Shown here in pieces: positions 24,363 to 32,537 of a stretch of 39,659 nucleotides of DNA (within the stretch, counting starts at the first letter, position 1; the number at the start of each line of letters is the position of its first letter). Under the pieces are notes generated by a model. The model made no database searches and had not been told where the DNA came from. It saw only the letters and a program-made list of their open reading frames with translations. The stretch comes from CBDUMN01 sp965368335 (GTDB lineage: Bacteria > Pseudomonadota > Alphaproteobacteria > Rhodospirillales > JAPHRK01): assembly GCA_965368335.1 (NCBI GenBank), contig CBDUMN010000025.1, positions 1 to 39,659 on the forward strand. Reading direction: 5' to 3'. The translations under genes and the position numbers were made by a program.

Positions 24363-26519
24363 ATGGCTGACACGCAAGGCCCCGCAGCGACGGAAGCAGC
24401 GGCCGCCCCCGGTGAAGGAGGCGGGCAATCCGCGTTCGGATTCGGCGATCTTAAAAACTGGGGTAGCAAGCTGTGGCGCGGCGATATCGCCATGGCGTTG
24501 GGCATCGTCACCATCCTGGTGGTGCTTATTCTGCCCATGCCCACATGGCTGCTCGATGTCAGTCTCGCCATCTCCATCACTTTTGCCGTGATGATCCTGA
24601 TGACAGCACTGTTCATCGAAAAGCCGCTCGAATTCACCTCGTTTCCAACCGTCTTGCTGCTGGCAACGCTTATTCGGCTATCGCTTAACCTGGCCTCAAC
24701 CCGCCTCATTCTGGCCAATGGACACGAAGGCGTGGGGGCGGCGGGAAAGGTTATCGAAGCCTTCGGCAGTTTCGTCATGGGTGGCAACTTCGTCATCGGT
24801 ATTATCGTTTTCTCAATCCTGGTGATCGTCAACTTCATCGTCATCACCAAGGGTTCCGGCCGTGTCGCCGAAGTCTCCGCACGCTTCACCCTAGACGCCA
24901 TGCCCGGCAAACAGATGGCTATCGACGCCGATCTTTCCAGCGGGCTGATCGACGAAGATGAGGCTAAAACGCGACGGAAGGAATTGGAAGAAGAAGCCTC
25001 CTTCTTCGGCGCTATGGACGGTGCATCCAAGTTCGTCCGCGGCGATGCGGTAGCGGGTATCCTGATCACCTTCATCAATATTGTCGCCGGGATGGTCATC
25101 GGCTTGGCCCAAAGGGATCTAACGCTCAATCAAGCAGCCGATTTTTATACCCGGCTGACGGTCGGCGACGGTCTGGTAACCCAAATTCCGGCAATTATCG
25201 TCTCCGTCGCCGCCGGTATTCTGGTCACCAAAGCAGGCCTTTCCGAACGGACGGAAAAGGCCTTGTTCGGGCAGCTGTCGGGCCACCCCAAGGCTCTTGC
25301 GATTACGTCTTTCCTATTGGCCGCTTTGGCCGTCCTCCCCGGCATTCCAGCCATCCCGTTTTTCCTGCTGTCCGCTCTTGTCGGAACGATCGCCTGGTTT
25401 CTCGTTGATCGCGAGAAGAAACGCGTCGAAGCGGAGGCGGCTCGCGTCGAGGCGGAAGCGGCTGAAAAGCCAAACGTGGCCGAAGAACCCATATCGACGG
25501 CGCTTAAGATGGACACCCTGCGCCTGGAGTTGGGCTACGGGCTTCTCGCACTGATCAATGCGCCAACCCACGGACAACGACTCACCGATCAGATCAAGGC
25601 CCTACGGCGGCAGATTGCATCGGAAATGGGCTTTGTCATGCCCGCCGTTCGCATTCAGGACAACATGCAACTCGGCGCTAACAACTACACTATCCGGGTC
25701 AAAGAAATCGAATCGGGTGAGGGCGAATTGCGGCCCAATATGCTAATGGTCATGGATCCCCGCGGCGAAGAAATCACCCTACCCGGCGAAAAAACCCAGG
25801 AACCGACATTCGGCCTCCCGGCCATGTGGATCGAAGCGGCCCACCGGGAAGAGGCGCTTTTCCGCGGCTATACCGTGGTCGATCCTTCCACCGTGGTAAC
25901 GACCCATCTGACGGAAGTGGTCAAAGACCACATGCCGGAGCTCCTTTCCTTCGTCGAAACCCAGAAGCTGCTGGACGACCTCGACAAGAGCCATCAGAAA
26001 CTGGTCGCCGATCTGGTTCCCAACAGCATGACCGTCGGCGGTATCCAACGGGTTTTGCAAAACCTGCTGGCGGAACGGGTTTCAATCCGCGACCTGCCAA
26101 CCATTCTGGAGGGAATTTCCGAAGCCTGCGGTCACACCCGCAGTATTTTGATGATTACCGAACACGTCAGGGCGCGACTGGCCCGCCAAATCAGCGACGC
26201 CTGCGCCGACGAAGAGGGCACCGTAATCCTGATCGCCCTGTCGCCGGAATGGGAGCATACCTTTGCCGAATCCCTGGTCGGCCAGGGCGAAGAACGTCAG
26301 CTTTCCATGGCTCCTTCACGGATGCAGGAGTTCATCGGCCTGATGCGTCAAACCTTTGAGCGCCACGCCATGATGGGCGAAACGCCTGCATTGCTGACCA
26401 GCCCTCTGGTCCGACCGTTCGTCCGTTCCATCGTCGAGCGTTTCCGCCCCATGACCATGGTGGTTTCTCAGAATGAAATCCACGCCAAGGCGCGGATTAA
26501 AACGGTCGGACAGGTCTAG
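24363..26519 (+). CDS. flhA: Flagellar export gate protein FlhA
   Basis: A 718-residue protein. The N-terminal half has about eight transmembrane helices with the FHIPEP-family core (FVMGGNFVIGIIVFSILVIV, then VAEVSARFTLDAMPGKQMAI). The C-terminal cytoplasmic ring domain (about 380-718) contains LELGYGLLALINA and RVLQNLLAERVSIRDLPTIL. It forms the nonameric export gate ring that docks substrate-chaperone complexes. The order flbD-flhA-flhF-flhG is typical of this group. Confidence 0.96.
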   Translation: MADTQGPAATEAAAAPGEGGGQSAFGFGDLKNWGSKLWRGDIAMALGIVTILVVLILPMPTWLLDVSLAISITFAVMILMTALFIEKPLEFTSFPTVLLLATLIRLSLNLASTRLILANGHEGVGAAGKVIEAFGSFVMGGNFVIGIIVFSILVIVNFIVITKGSGRVAEVSARFTLDAMPGKQMAIDADLSSGLIDEDEAKTRRKELEEEASFFGAMDGASKFVRGDAVAGILITFINIVAGMVIGLAQRDLTLNQAADFYTRLTVGDGLVTQIPAIIVSVAAGILVTKAGLSERTEKALFGQLSGHPKALAITSFLLAALAVLPGIPAIPFFLLSALVGTIAWFLVDREKKRVEAEAARVEAEAAEKPNVAEEPISTALKMDTLRLELGYGLLALINAPTHGQRLTDQIKALRRQIASEMGFVMPAVRIQDNMQLGANNYTIRVKEIESGEGELRPNMLMVMDPRGEEITLPGEKTQEPTFGLPAMWIEAAHREEALFRGYTVVDPSTVVTTHLTEVVKDHMPELLSFVETQKLLDDLDKSHQKLVADLVPNSMTVGGIQRVLQNLLAERVSIRDLPTILEGISEACGHTRSILMITEHVRARLARQISDACADEEGTVILIALSPEWEHTFAESLVGQGEERQLSMAPSRMQEFIGLMRQTFERHAMMGETPALLTSPLVRPFVRSIVERFRPMTMVVSQNEIHAKARIKTVGQV

Positions 26520-26534
26520 GGAGCACGATGTTCG

Positions 26535-27554
26535 ATGCGGCTTAGAACCTACAGCGCAAAATCAACTGCCGAGGCCATGGAGAAAATTCGCACCGAATTG
26601 GGCGACGACGCAATTATTGTCGGCAACCGACGCGGCCCCGGAGGGCGTGGCGTTCAGATCACAGCGGCTATCGACGAAAAGGAAGAAGACCTCCGCGTTA
26701 TTGCCTCATTATCTGAAGAAGATTTTCCCGCTCCGGCGGAGATTGCCGAAACGGTTCGCGCCGCCCTGGCCTTTCACGGCGTTCCGCCCGGCCTGATGAA
26801 CCGCCTGATCAAAGCCCTTTCAGAACTCGACACCGACAGCGCAACGGTTGCACTGGCCGGCGCATTCGATATCGGCTTTACCTTTCAACCCCTGCCAGTC
26901 AAGCGGGGGCACAAACCCTTGATGCTGATCGGACCACCGGGCACCGGTAAAACCCTATCCGTCGCTAAGCTCGCAACCCGGGCAAAACTCAACGGTCAGG
27001 CTGCGGAAGTCTACAGCGCGGACTCACTACGCGCCGGAGGCCGCGATCAACTGGCGGCTTTCACCGGCATTCTCGGGCTCGACCTGATCGCGGCGGACAC
27101 TCCTTCTCAACTCAACGAACGGTTGGCCCAGGGCGATATATCGGCCCTCAAGGTTATCGATACACCCGGCATCAATCCCTACGACGATACGGAAATGGAA
27201 CTGCTCTACGACCTCATCAAGAGCGCCAACGTTGAGCCCGTAATCGTCCTTGCAGCCGGAGGCGACCCGTTAGAAACAGCGGAAATCGCCAACGGTTTCG
27301 CCGGGCTGGGGGCCAAGCGGCTCCTCGTCACCCGGCTTGACGTATCCCGACGGCTCGGCGGCATTCTCGCAGCCGCAGACGCCGCACATTTGAGTTTCGG
27401 CGAAGCCAGCGCCACAGCCCAGGTGGCTCACGGTCTTGCGACCTTCAGCCCCGTGGCATTGGCCCGCCTTATCATTCCACAAGACCAAGTCGACCTAAAA
27501 AGCATCGAAGACGACCTCGTGGAAACACCAACCTGGACCAAGGCAGCGTCATGA
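26535..27554 (+). CDS. flhF: Flagellar placement GTPase FlhF
   Basis: A 339-residue SRP-type GTPase. The N-terminus MRLRTYSAKSTAEAMEKI is the FlhF start. The G1 loop is LIGPPGTGKT (131-140), G3 is DTPG (209-212), and VTRLDVSRRLGG fits G4. FlhF marks the pole where the flagellum is built and works with FlhG. It is short because the basic/linker region between the N-terminal helix and NG domain is small. The ATG at 26535 gives the family N-terminus; an ATG at 26528 hits a stop after five codons. The end overlaps flhG by 4 bases. Confidence 0.9.
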   Translation: MRLRTYSAKSTAEAMEKIRTELGDDAIIVGNRRGPGGRGVQITAAIDEKEEDLRVIASLSEEDFPAPAEIAETVRAALAFHGVPPGLMNRLIKALSELDTDSATVALAGAFDIGFTFQPLPVKRGHKPLMLIGPPGTGKTLSVAKLATRAKLNGQAAEVYSADSLRAGGRDQLAAFTGILGLDLIAADTPSQLNERLAQGDISALKVIDTPGINPYDDTEMELLYDLIKSANVEPVIVLAAGGDPLETAEIANGFAGLGAKRLLVTRLDVSRRLGGILAAADAAHLSFGEASATAQVAHGLATFSPVALARLIIPQDQVDLKSIEDDLVETPTWTKAAS

Positions 27555-28333
27555 CGTCAGCACAACAGGCTCCTCGCCCCAATGCCCGAACAAAAGGGCG
27601 AAATATGATCGCCATCGCATCCGGCAAAGGAGGCGTCGGCAAAACATGGTTCGCCATCACCCTCGCCCACGCACTGGCCAAACGCGGCAAACGAACCCTG
27701 TTGTTCGATGGCGATTTGGGTCTGGCCAACGTCGATATTCAACTGGGCCTCATGCCCCAGCACGATTTGGGGAGCGTCATTACCGGACGCATGGCGCTCA
27801 ACCAAGCGGCTCTTCCTTATGAAGAAGGAGGATTCGACATCATTTCGGGACGGTCGGGCACGGGCAGCCTGGCGAACGTTCCTGCCAATCGCCTCCAGGT
27901 CCTGGGCGAAGACCTAACACTGCTTTCAGCCTCTTACGACCATGTCATTGTCGACCTGGGGGCCGGAGTTGAACGCACCGTTCGCTACCTGATGCAAAAC
28001 GTTGGAACCTGTCTTGTTCTGGCGACCGATGAGCCGACTTCATTGACCGACGCCTATGCCTTTATCAAAATCACCCATATGGAACGGCCGGGCACCAATC
28101 TGCAGATTCTGATCAATATGGCCAATACCACCAAGGAAGGCGAAAAAACCTACAACACGCTGCTCAAGGCCTGCCAGGGCTTCTTGAAAATCTCTCCACC
28201 ACTAGCCGGAATTATCCGGCGGGATACCAAGGTCCGAGACAGTATCCGCCGCCAAAGTCCCATTCTGACACGCTTTCCCTCGAGCAATGCAGCCGAAGAC
28301 GTCGAGGCAGTAGTCGATAAGCTTATTTCATAG
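27551..28333 (+). CDS. flhG: FlhG/FleN (MinD-like ATPase controlling flagellar number)
   Basis: A 260-residue MinD/ParA ATPase with the deviant Walker A SGKGGVGKTW (about 24-33). LLFDGDLGLANVDIQLG is the family signature. FlhG limits flagellar number and stimulates the FlhF GTPase. Either ATG 27551 or ATG 27605 could start it; the first is coupled to flhF (ATGA overlap) and is preferred. It lacks an obvious C-terminal amphipathic membrane helix: the end reads AAEDVEAVVDKLIS. Confidence 0.9.
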   Translation: MTSAQQAPRPNARTKGRNMIAIASGKGGVGKTWFAITLAHALAKRGKRTLLFDGDLGLANVDIQLGLMPQHDLGSVITGRMALNQAALPYEEGGFDIISGRSGTGSLANVPANRLQVLGEDLTLLSASYDHVIVDLGAGVERTVRYLMQNVGTCLVLATDEPTSLTDAYAFIKITHMERPGTNLQILINMANTTKEGEKTYNTLLKACQGFLKISPPLAGIIRRDTKVRDSIRRQSPILTRFPSSNAAEDVEAVVDKLIS

Positions 28334-28350
28334 CTGGAAGGGGCGAGGAT

Positions 28351-30021
28351 ATGAGCACGGCCGTTCCGCCTCCTCCTCCCCCGGTTTCGGGTGCGCCCGC
28401 AGCACCTGTTTCAGTTCCGGTCGCCACCGTTTCGAACCCACCGCCAGCCTTGTTGAAGCTGGATATCGGGGCCGCTTTTTTCGCAACCGTTACATCGGGC
28501 AAGGTGCCCGGCCAACTACAAACGGCGGAAAGCCCTTTCGGACAACTGGCCCTTAAACTTAACCAAGCCCTGCCACAAAACGCTCAAGTCGGTTTTAAAA
28601 TTCAGTCCCTCGTTCCGCAGCCACAGTTACTGGTGACTTCAATCAATGGCAAGCCTATCGCCGGACAGCAGGCGACAGCCCAGCAGACAACACCTCTATC
28701 CGGTGCGCAAACTCCGGCAACCGCGGCAACGGCTTCGGTCACCGTTAGCAGCGGCAATCTGATCGTCGCCACGGTGCTGACCCCCGGCGCGGCCCAATGG
28801 GCGCGCGGCATAACAGCTCCACAACAAGGACCAACCAGCGTTCCAACAGCGCCGGGCACGACACCTCAAGCTCAAACAAGCGGTCTCCCCGCCTCGGGGA
28901 CGGGCACATCTTCCACTCCCATGAGCGGCTCTGCAACACCCTCAGCAGCGCCAACCGGCGCCCCAGGACAAATGACACCTTCAGCGGGGAACACCCCACC
29001 CATCGGCCCTGGTGTGCAAGAAGCCATTAAGGCGCTGATGGCCGGAAGCAAACCCAACCTACCCGCCGGTATGCAGTTGGAAATCAAAATCGCACCGGAA
29101 GCCTCTCAAACACCCGCCCCGACATCACAGACCGGACGGACACCGGGAATGCCAATAAGCACTCCCGCAACTACCACCCTTTCCGGTACGATCTCGGGAA
29201 CGACGCCACAAGGACAGCCGATTATCCAAACCTCATTGGGCTATCTTGCCCTGGACACCAAAACGTCTCTTGAGCCGGGAGCCAAAATCACTCTTGAAAT
29301 CCCGGCCAATCAAAGCGCTTTGAAAACTCCGGCATTCACCCCCGGCCTCTCCCATGAAGGCGCACGGCCCTGGCCCAATCTCACGGAAGCCATGTCCTTG
29401 CTTAGAGAAGCCGCCCCCGCCGTAGCCGACCAAGTCGCCAGCAGCGCTATACCCAAACCGGATGCCGGGATGGGCAACAGCGTCGTGTTCTTTTTGGCCG
29501 CCCTACGGCTGGGCACCGTCCGCAACTGGCTGGGCGAAGCAGCCATGCGAGTGCTCGAGCGGGAAAAACCAAGTCTATTGCCAAAGTTGGCCGACGACCT
29601 CAAAAAAAGCAGTAAACCAAGCGATCAAATATCGGGAGACTGGCGCGTGACCATGGTGCCGGTCGATACCGGTCAGTCCATCCAGCAGATTGCCATGTGT
29701 TTACGGGATTCAGGCAGTGAAGAGGAAAACACCAACGGAGGAAGCGGAACCGGAACTCGTTTCATTATTGACCTCGAGCTGACAAAATACGGCCGGATGC
29801 AACTTGACGGTCTCGCGAAAGAAACCGACCGAAAGCTTGATCTGGCGATCCGAACCGCCGCCCCCTTACCAGCCCACATGCGCAAGGACATCAACGCTCT
29901 TTTCACCCGCTCGACGGAAGCTTTGGGCTTAACCGGGCAACTGGTTTTCCTCGGCACCGCCAATTTTATTGAAATCGAGGGAATCGACGTCACCAAAGAC
30001 ACTTTCGGGATGATCGTTTAG
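28351..30021 (+). CDS. Hypothetical Pro/Ala/Thr-rich protein, possibly FliK-like
   Basis: A 556-residue protein. Residues 1-80 contain a Pro run and a folded-looking stretch (LLKLDIGAAFFATVTSGKVP). About 100-330 is low-complexity Pro/Thr/Gln/Ala/Gly. About 345-556 is ordered, with NSVVFFLAALRLGTVRNWLG and FIIDLELTKYGRMQLDGLAK, then LDLAIRTAAPLPAHMRKDIN. The plan of a disordered linker and compact C-terminal domain with an L-x-L-x-x-Y/P-x-G-R-M motif recalls the FliK/Flg_hook domain. It sits right after flhG, and the true fliK is at 8752. I cannot assign a function by recognised family. It is surely expressed with flhFG (17-bp gap). Confidence 0.6.
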   Translation: MSTAVPPPPPPVSGAPAAPVSVPVATVSNPPPALLKLDIGAAFFATVTSGKVPGQLQTAESPFGQLALKLNQALPQNAQVGFKIQSLVPQPQLLVTSINGKPIAGQQATAQQTTPLSGAQTPATAATASVTVSSGNLIVATVLTPGAAQWARGITAPQQGPTSVPTAPGTTPQAQTSGLPASGTGTSSTPMSGSATPSAAPTGAPGQMTPSAGNTPPIGPGVQEAIKALMAGSKPNLPAGMQLEIKIAPEASQTPAPTSQTGRTPGMPISTPATTTLSGTISGTTPQGQPIIQTSLGYLALDTKTSLEPGAKITLEIPANQSALKTPAFTPGLSHEGARPWPNLTEAMSLLREAAPAVADQVASSAIPKPDAGMGNSVVFFLAALRLGTVRNWLGEAAMRVLEREKPSLLPKLADDLKKSSKPSDQISGDWRVTMVPVDTGQSIQQIAMCLRDSGSEEENTNGGSGTGTRFIIDLELTKYGRMQLDGLAKETDRKLDLAIRTAAPLPAHMRKDINALFTRSTEALGLTGQLVFLGTANFIEIEGIDVTKDTFGMIV

Positions 30022-30030
30022 GTTAATTTT

Positions 30031-30429
30031 ATGGACTTGCACGAAAGACGAAATTTTCTAAAGACAGTCGACAACCCTGACAGACGGATCGACTATGTGG
30101 TCACGCTGGGAGGGCGGGTCAGGCATGAGACGGATGGATCGACCCCGGCGCTTCTCCGGCTGCGTTACGTCCCCGATGCATTGATTTTACCGCCACAGCC
30201 CTTCATCGATTATCTCTCCGCCTTAAGCAATCTCTCCTGGCCGTCCATTGAGCAGCTCGCCAATGTTGTGCTCGACGATTTCAACAACGAGATCGTACCG
30301 CGATGGGTTCAACTGAATATCTCCGCACCACTCGGCGGAAAGATGGAGGGCGAACACAGCGTTACGCTGGAAGACCATCAACCGAACTGGCAAAATGAAA
30401 CGCTGATCGGACGACTCAAGCCGCTATAA
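30031..30429 (+). CDS. Small protein with QueF-like T-fold signature, no catalytic Cys
   Basis: A 132-residue protein. ALLRLRYVPDALILPPQPFI, YLSALSNLSWPSIEQLANVV, then DDFNNEIVPRWVQLNISAP follow the strand-helix-helix-strand pattern of the T-fold enzyme QueF (YxPDxLxxExKSLKLYLxSFRN...DLVxxxxPRW). The QueF Cys that attacks the nitrile, and its nearby Asp, are missing, so queuosine-precursor reduction is unlikely. It ends a plus-strand operon otherwise devoted to flagella. The stop is interlocked with that of fliJ. The homology call is mine by pattern and needs a profile search. Confidence 0.6.
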   Translation: MDLHERRNFLKTVDNPDRRIDYVVTLGGRVRHETDGSTPALLRLRYVPDALILPPQPFIDYLSALSNLSWPSIEQLANVVLDDFNNEIVPRWVQLNISAPLGGKMEGEHSVTLEDHQPNWQNETLIGRLKPL

Positions 30430-30858
30430 ATCGACATCTTTTCGCTGATGGGCCAGCATGCCCATTTCATCAAGAAACGCTTGCTCCTTACGGTCTCTTT
30501 CTTCGGCTTCCCGCCTCTCCCGATTGGCCTGGGTGATTTCGTAGGTTTTTAGCTCTTTGTAGACCTCGTTTAATCGGTCGCGCGCGTCTTCCACTTGCTG
30601 ATTTTTGGCGGCAATCATCCCATCGAGCTGCTCGCGCCGCATTCTTGAAGCCATGGCGAAAGGGCCAAAGCTGGCTCCGACAATAAAATCATCGGACTGA
30701 CTGGCGATTTCCTGTTCCTTTGCAACCTGACTAATCAGGGTTTCCTTCTGATTGACCAGTCCATCGTATTCGCGCAGCAGATCACCCAATTCGCGGCGGC
30801 GCTCATCGAGGTTCCATTCGTGAAGCTTGATCAGACTTTTGAGATTGCGGCCCATCAA
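30424..30858 (-). CDS. fliJ: Flagellar export protein FliJ
   Basis: A 144-residue, almost wholly helical, charged coiled-coil protein: LIKLHEWNLDERRRELGDLL, EYDGLVNQKETLISQVAKEQ, then DRLNEVYKELKTYEI. This is the FliJ pattern (LxxLxxxxxdexxxxLa). FliJ acts as the central stalk of the FliI hexamer and recycles export chaperones. It follows fliI with a 4-base start/stop overlap. Its last six bases overlap the convergent gene at 30031. Confidence 0.85.
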   Translation of the reverse strand: MMGRNLKSLIKLHEWNLDERRRELGDLLREYDGLVNQKETLISQVAKEQEIASQSDDFIVGASFGPFAMASRMRREQLDGMIAAKNQQVEDARDRLNEVYKELKTYEITQANRERREAEERDRKEQAFLDEMGMLAHQRKDVDL

Positions 30859-32309
30859 TCAATCTCAATGAACTCATTGGTTGGCGGCGGGGGCGCGGGT
30901 TGCTCGGTTTGTGGCTGCTGCGGTCCCGGTTGGCCCATTTGCACTTCCGGCTCTTCGGCCTGACCGTTCTCAGGCTGGGCTCCAAAAATCGGCGCAAGAA
31001 TGTTCATCAACTGCGCATAACAATGCTCTAGATCGGCCGGATCTTCTTTTTCCTGGGCGAGAAACCCCTCTAGCGCTGGATAATAGTCGATGGCTTCATC
31101 CACTTCCGCATCACTGCCACGCCGATAAGCGCCCAGTCGGATCAATTCAGCCATATCTTCATAAGTCGACATAATCTTGCGGGCTTTATTGACCAGAATA
31201 TTTTGCTCAGGCGTGTTGCAGGCGGGCATAGTCCGCGAGACGCTGCGCAAGACGTTGACCGCCGGGAAACGGCCTCGCTCGGCAATCGCCCGATCAAGCA
31301 CCACATGCCCATCCAGGATACCCCGCACGGCATCGGCAACCGGCTCATTATGGTCGTCTCCCTCGACCAGAACGGTAAACAGTCCGGTGATATTGCCCTG
31401 CCCCTCAAGACCTGGCCCGGCCCGCTCAAGTAAGCGGGGCAGTTCGGAAAAAACTGTTGGGGTATAGCCCTTACTGGCCGGCGGCTCTCCCGCCGAAAGG
31501 CTGATTTCCCGCTGCGCCATGGCGAAACGGGTTACGCTATCCATCAGGCAAAGGACTTCATTGCCCATATCACGAAAGTATTCGGAAATCGCCATGGTCA
31601 TGTAGGCCGCTTGACGCCGCACCAAAGGCGGCTCATCGGAGGTGGCGACGACGACAACGGATCGGGCCATGCCCTCTTCGCCCAAATCGTCTTCAATGAA
31701 CTCACGGGCCTCCCGGCCCCGCTCCCCAATCAGACCGATTACGCTGACCTGGGCATTGGTGTGCCGGGCCATCATCGACATTAGGGAGGATTTACCGACC
31801 CCCGAGCCTGAGAAAATGCCCATACGCTGACCGCGACAGCAGGTGAGGAAGGTATTGAGCGACCGCACCCCCAAGTCGATTTTTCCGCCGACCCTTTGGC
31901 GAGCGTGGGCGGGCGGCGGACGGTTCTGAACCGGATAGGGAACATTACCCGTGGGAAGAGGTCCTTTGCCATCAATCGGCTCACCGAGAGCATTGACGAT
32001 TCGCCCCAACCAAGCCATCTGAGGAAAGACGACCGGATCGGTCGCGCCAACCTCGGCCCGCGCCCCCAGGCCGACACCGTCCAGAGACCCAAATGGCATA
32101 ATCAGCGCGCGTCCGTTTCGAAAACCGATGACTTCGCAAATAAGCTTACGGTTCCGCGCATCGATATAGCAATGATCGCCGATTGTCAGATCACCTTGAA
32201 CCCCGCCGATTTCAATCAGCATGCCTTGGACGGCGGTGACCTTACCAAAGACCTTGGCCGACGGAATTCGGTCGATTTCCTTCTTAAAACTTTCCGTAAA
32301 CAGGGACAA
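30855..32309 (-). CDS. fliI: Flagellum-specific ATPase FliI
   Basis: A 484-residue type III export ATPase. Walker A is SGSGVGKS (167-174), Walker B region is VLCLMDSVTRFAMAQRE, and GEPPASKGYTPTVFSELPRL is the FliI/F1-beta-like signature. It powers unfolding of export substrates at the C-ring with FliH and FliJ. No ATG or GTG is in frame upstream; TTG at 32309-32307, with GAGAGAG about 6 bases before it, is the likely start. The last 45 residues are a Pro/Gln/Glu tail (GQPGPQQPQTEQPAPPPP) beyond the usual end of FliI. It is divergent from ctrA. Confidence 0.94.
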   Translation of the reverse strand: MSLFTESFKKEIDRIPSAKVFGKVTAVQGMLIEIGGVQGDLTIGDHCYIDARNRKLICEVIGFRNGRALIMPFGSLDGVGLGARAEVGATDPVVFPQMAWLGRIVNALGEPIDGKGPLPTGNVPYPVQNRPPPAHARQRVGGKIDLGVRSLNTFLTCCRGQRMGIFSGSGVGKSSLMSMMARHTNAQVSVIGLIGERGREAREFIEDDLGEEGMARSVVVVATSDEPPLVRRQAAYMTMAISEYFRDMGNEVLCLMDSVTRFAMAQREISLSAGEPPASKGYTPTVFSELPRLLERAGPGLEGQGNITGLFTVLVEGDDHNEPVADAVRGILDGHVVLDRAIAERGRFPAVNVLRSVSRTMPACNTPEQNILVNKARKIMSTYEDMAELIRLGAYRRGSDAEVDEAIDYYPALEGFLAQEKEDPADLEHCYAQLMNILAPIFGAQPENGQAEEPEVQMGQPGPQQPQTEQPAPPPPTNEFIEID

Positions 32310-32537
32310 CGGCGCTCTCTCTTTTTGCGCGAATCGGGGAACTTTCCCAAGTATGCCATGATGAACCAGGGCTTTTTAAGGTTTGATGAATCAAATTCAC
32401 CCTAAAAACTCAGCATTTTGCCCAAGAATAGCGAAAAAAAGCACATTTTGTGCTTGAAAGACCAACTCTTGCTTGAAAGGCCGAGTCGCGACTCATATTG
32501 TTAATAAAGGTTAACGCTTTATGTGGGGGCATTGAAA
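32310..32537. promoter_or_regulatory. ctrA: fliI-ctrA divergent control region with GANTC sites and TTAA boxes
   Basis: The region holds four GANTC sites, the CcrM methylation target: GAATC 32331-32335, GAATC 32388-32392, GAGTC 32483-32487 and GACTC 32490-32494. The last two form the perfect palindrome GAGTCGCGACTC (32483-32494). TTTGATGAATCAAA (32382-32395) is a second dyad. TTAATAAAGGTTAA (32501-32514) resembles a CtrA box, but with 6 rather than 7 bases between TTAA halves. TTAA-GGTTTGA-TGAA (32376-32390) has the right spacing with one mismatch. In Caulobacter the ctrA promoter carries a GANTC site and CtrA autoregulates; the same logic is plausible here. Confidence 0.5.

Noticed and set aside
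24359..25129. 256-residue minus-strand open frame
   Set aside because: Antisense to the membrane half of flhA; Ser/Thr/Arg composition is the complement of hydrophobic codons.
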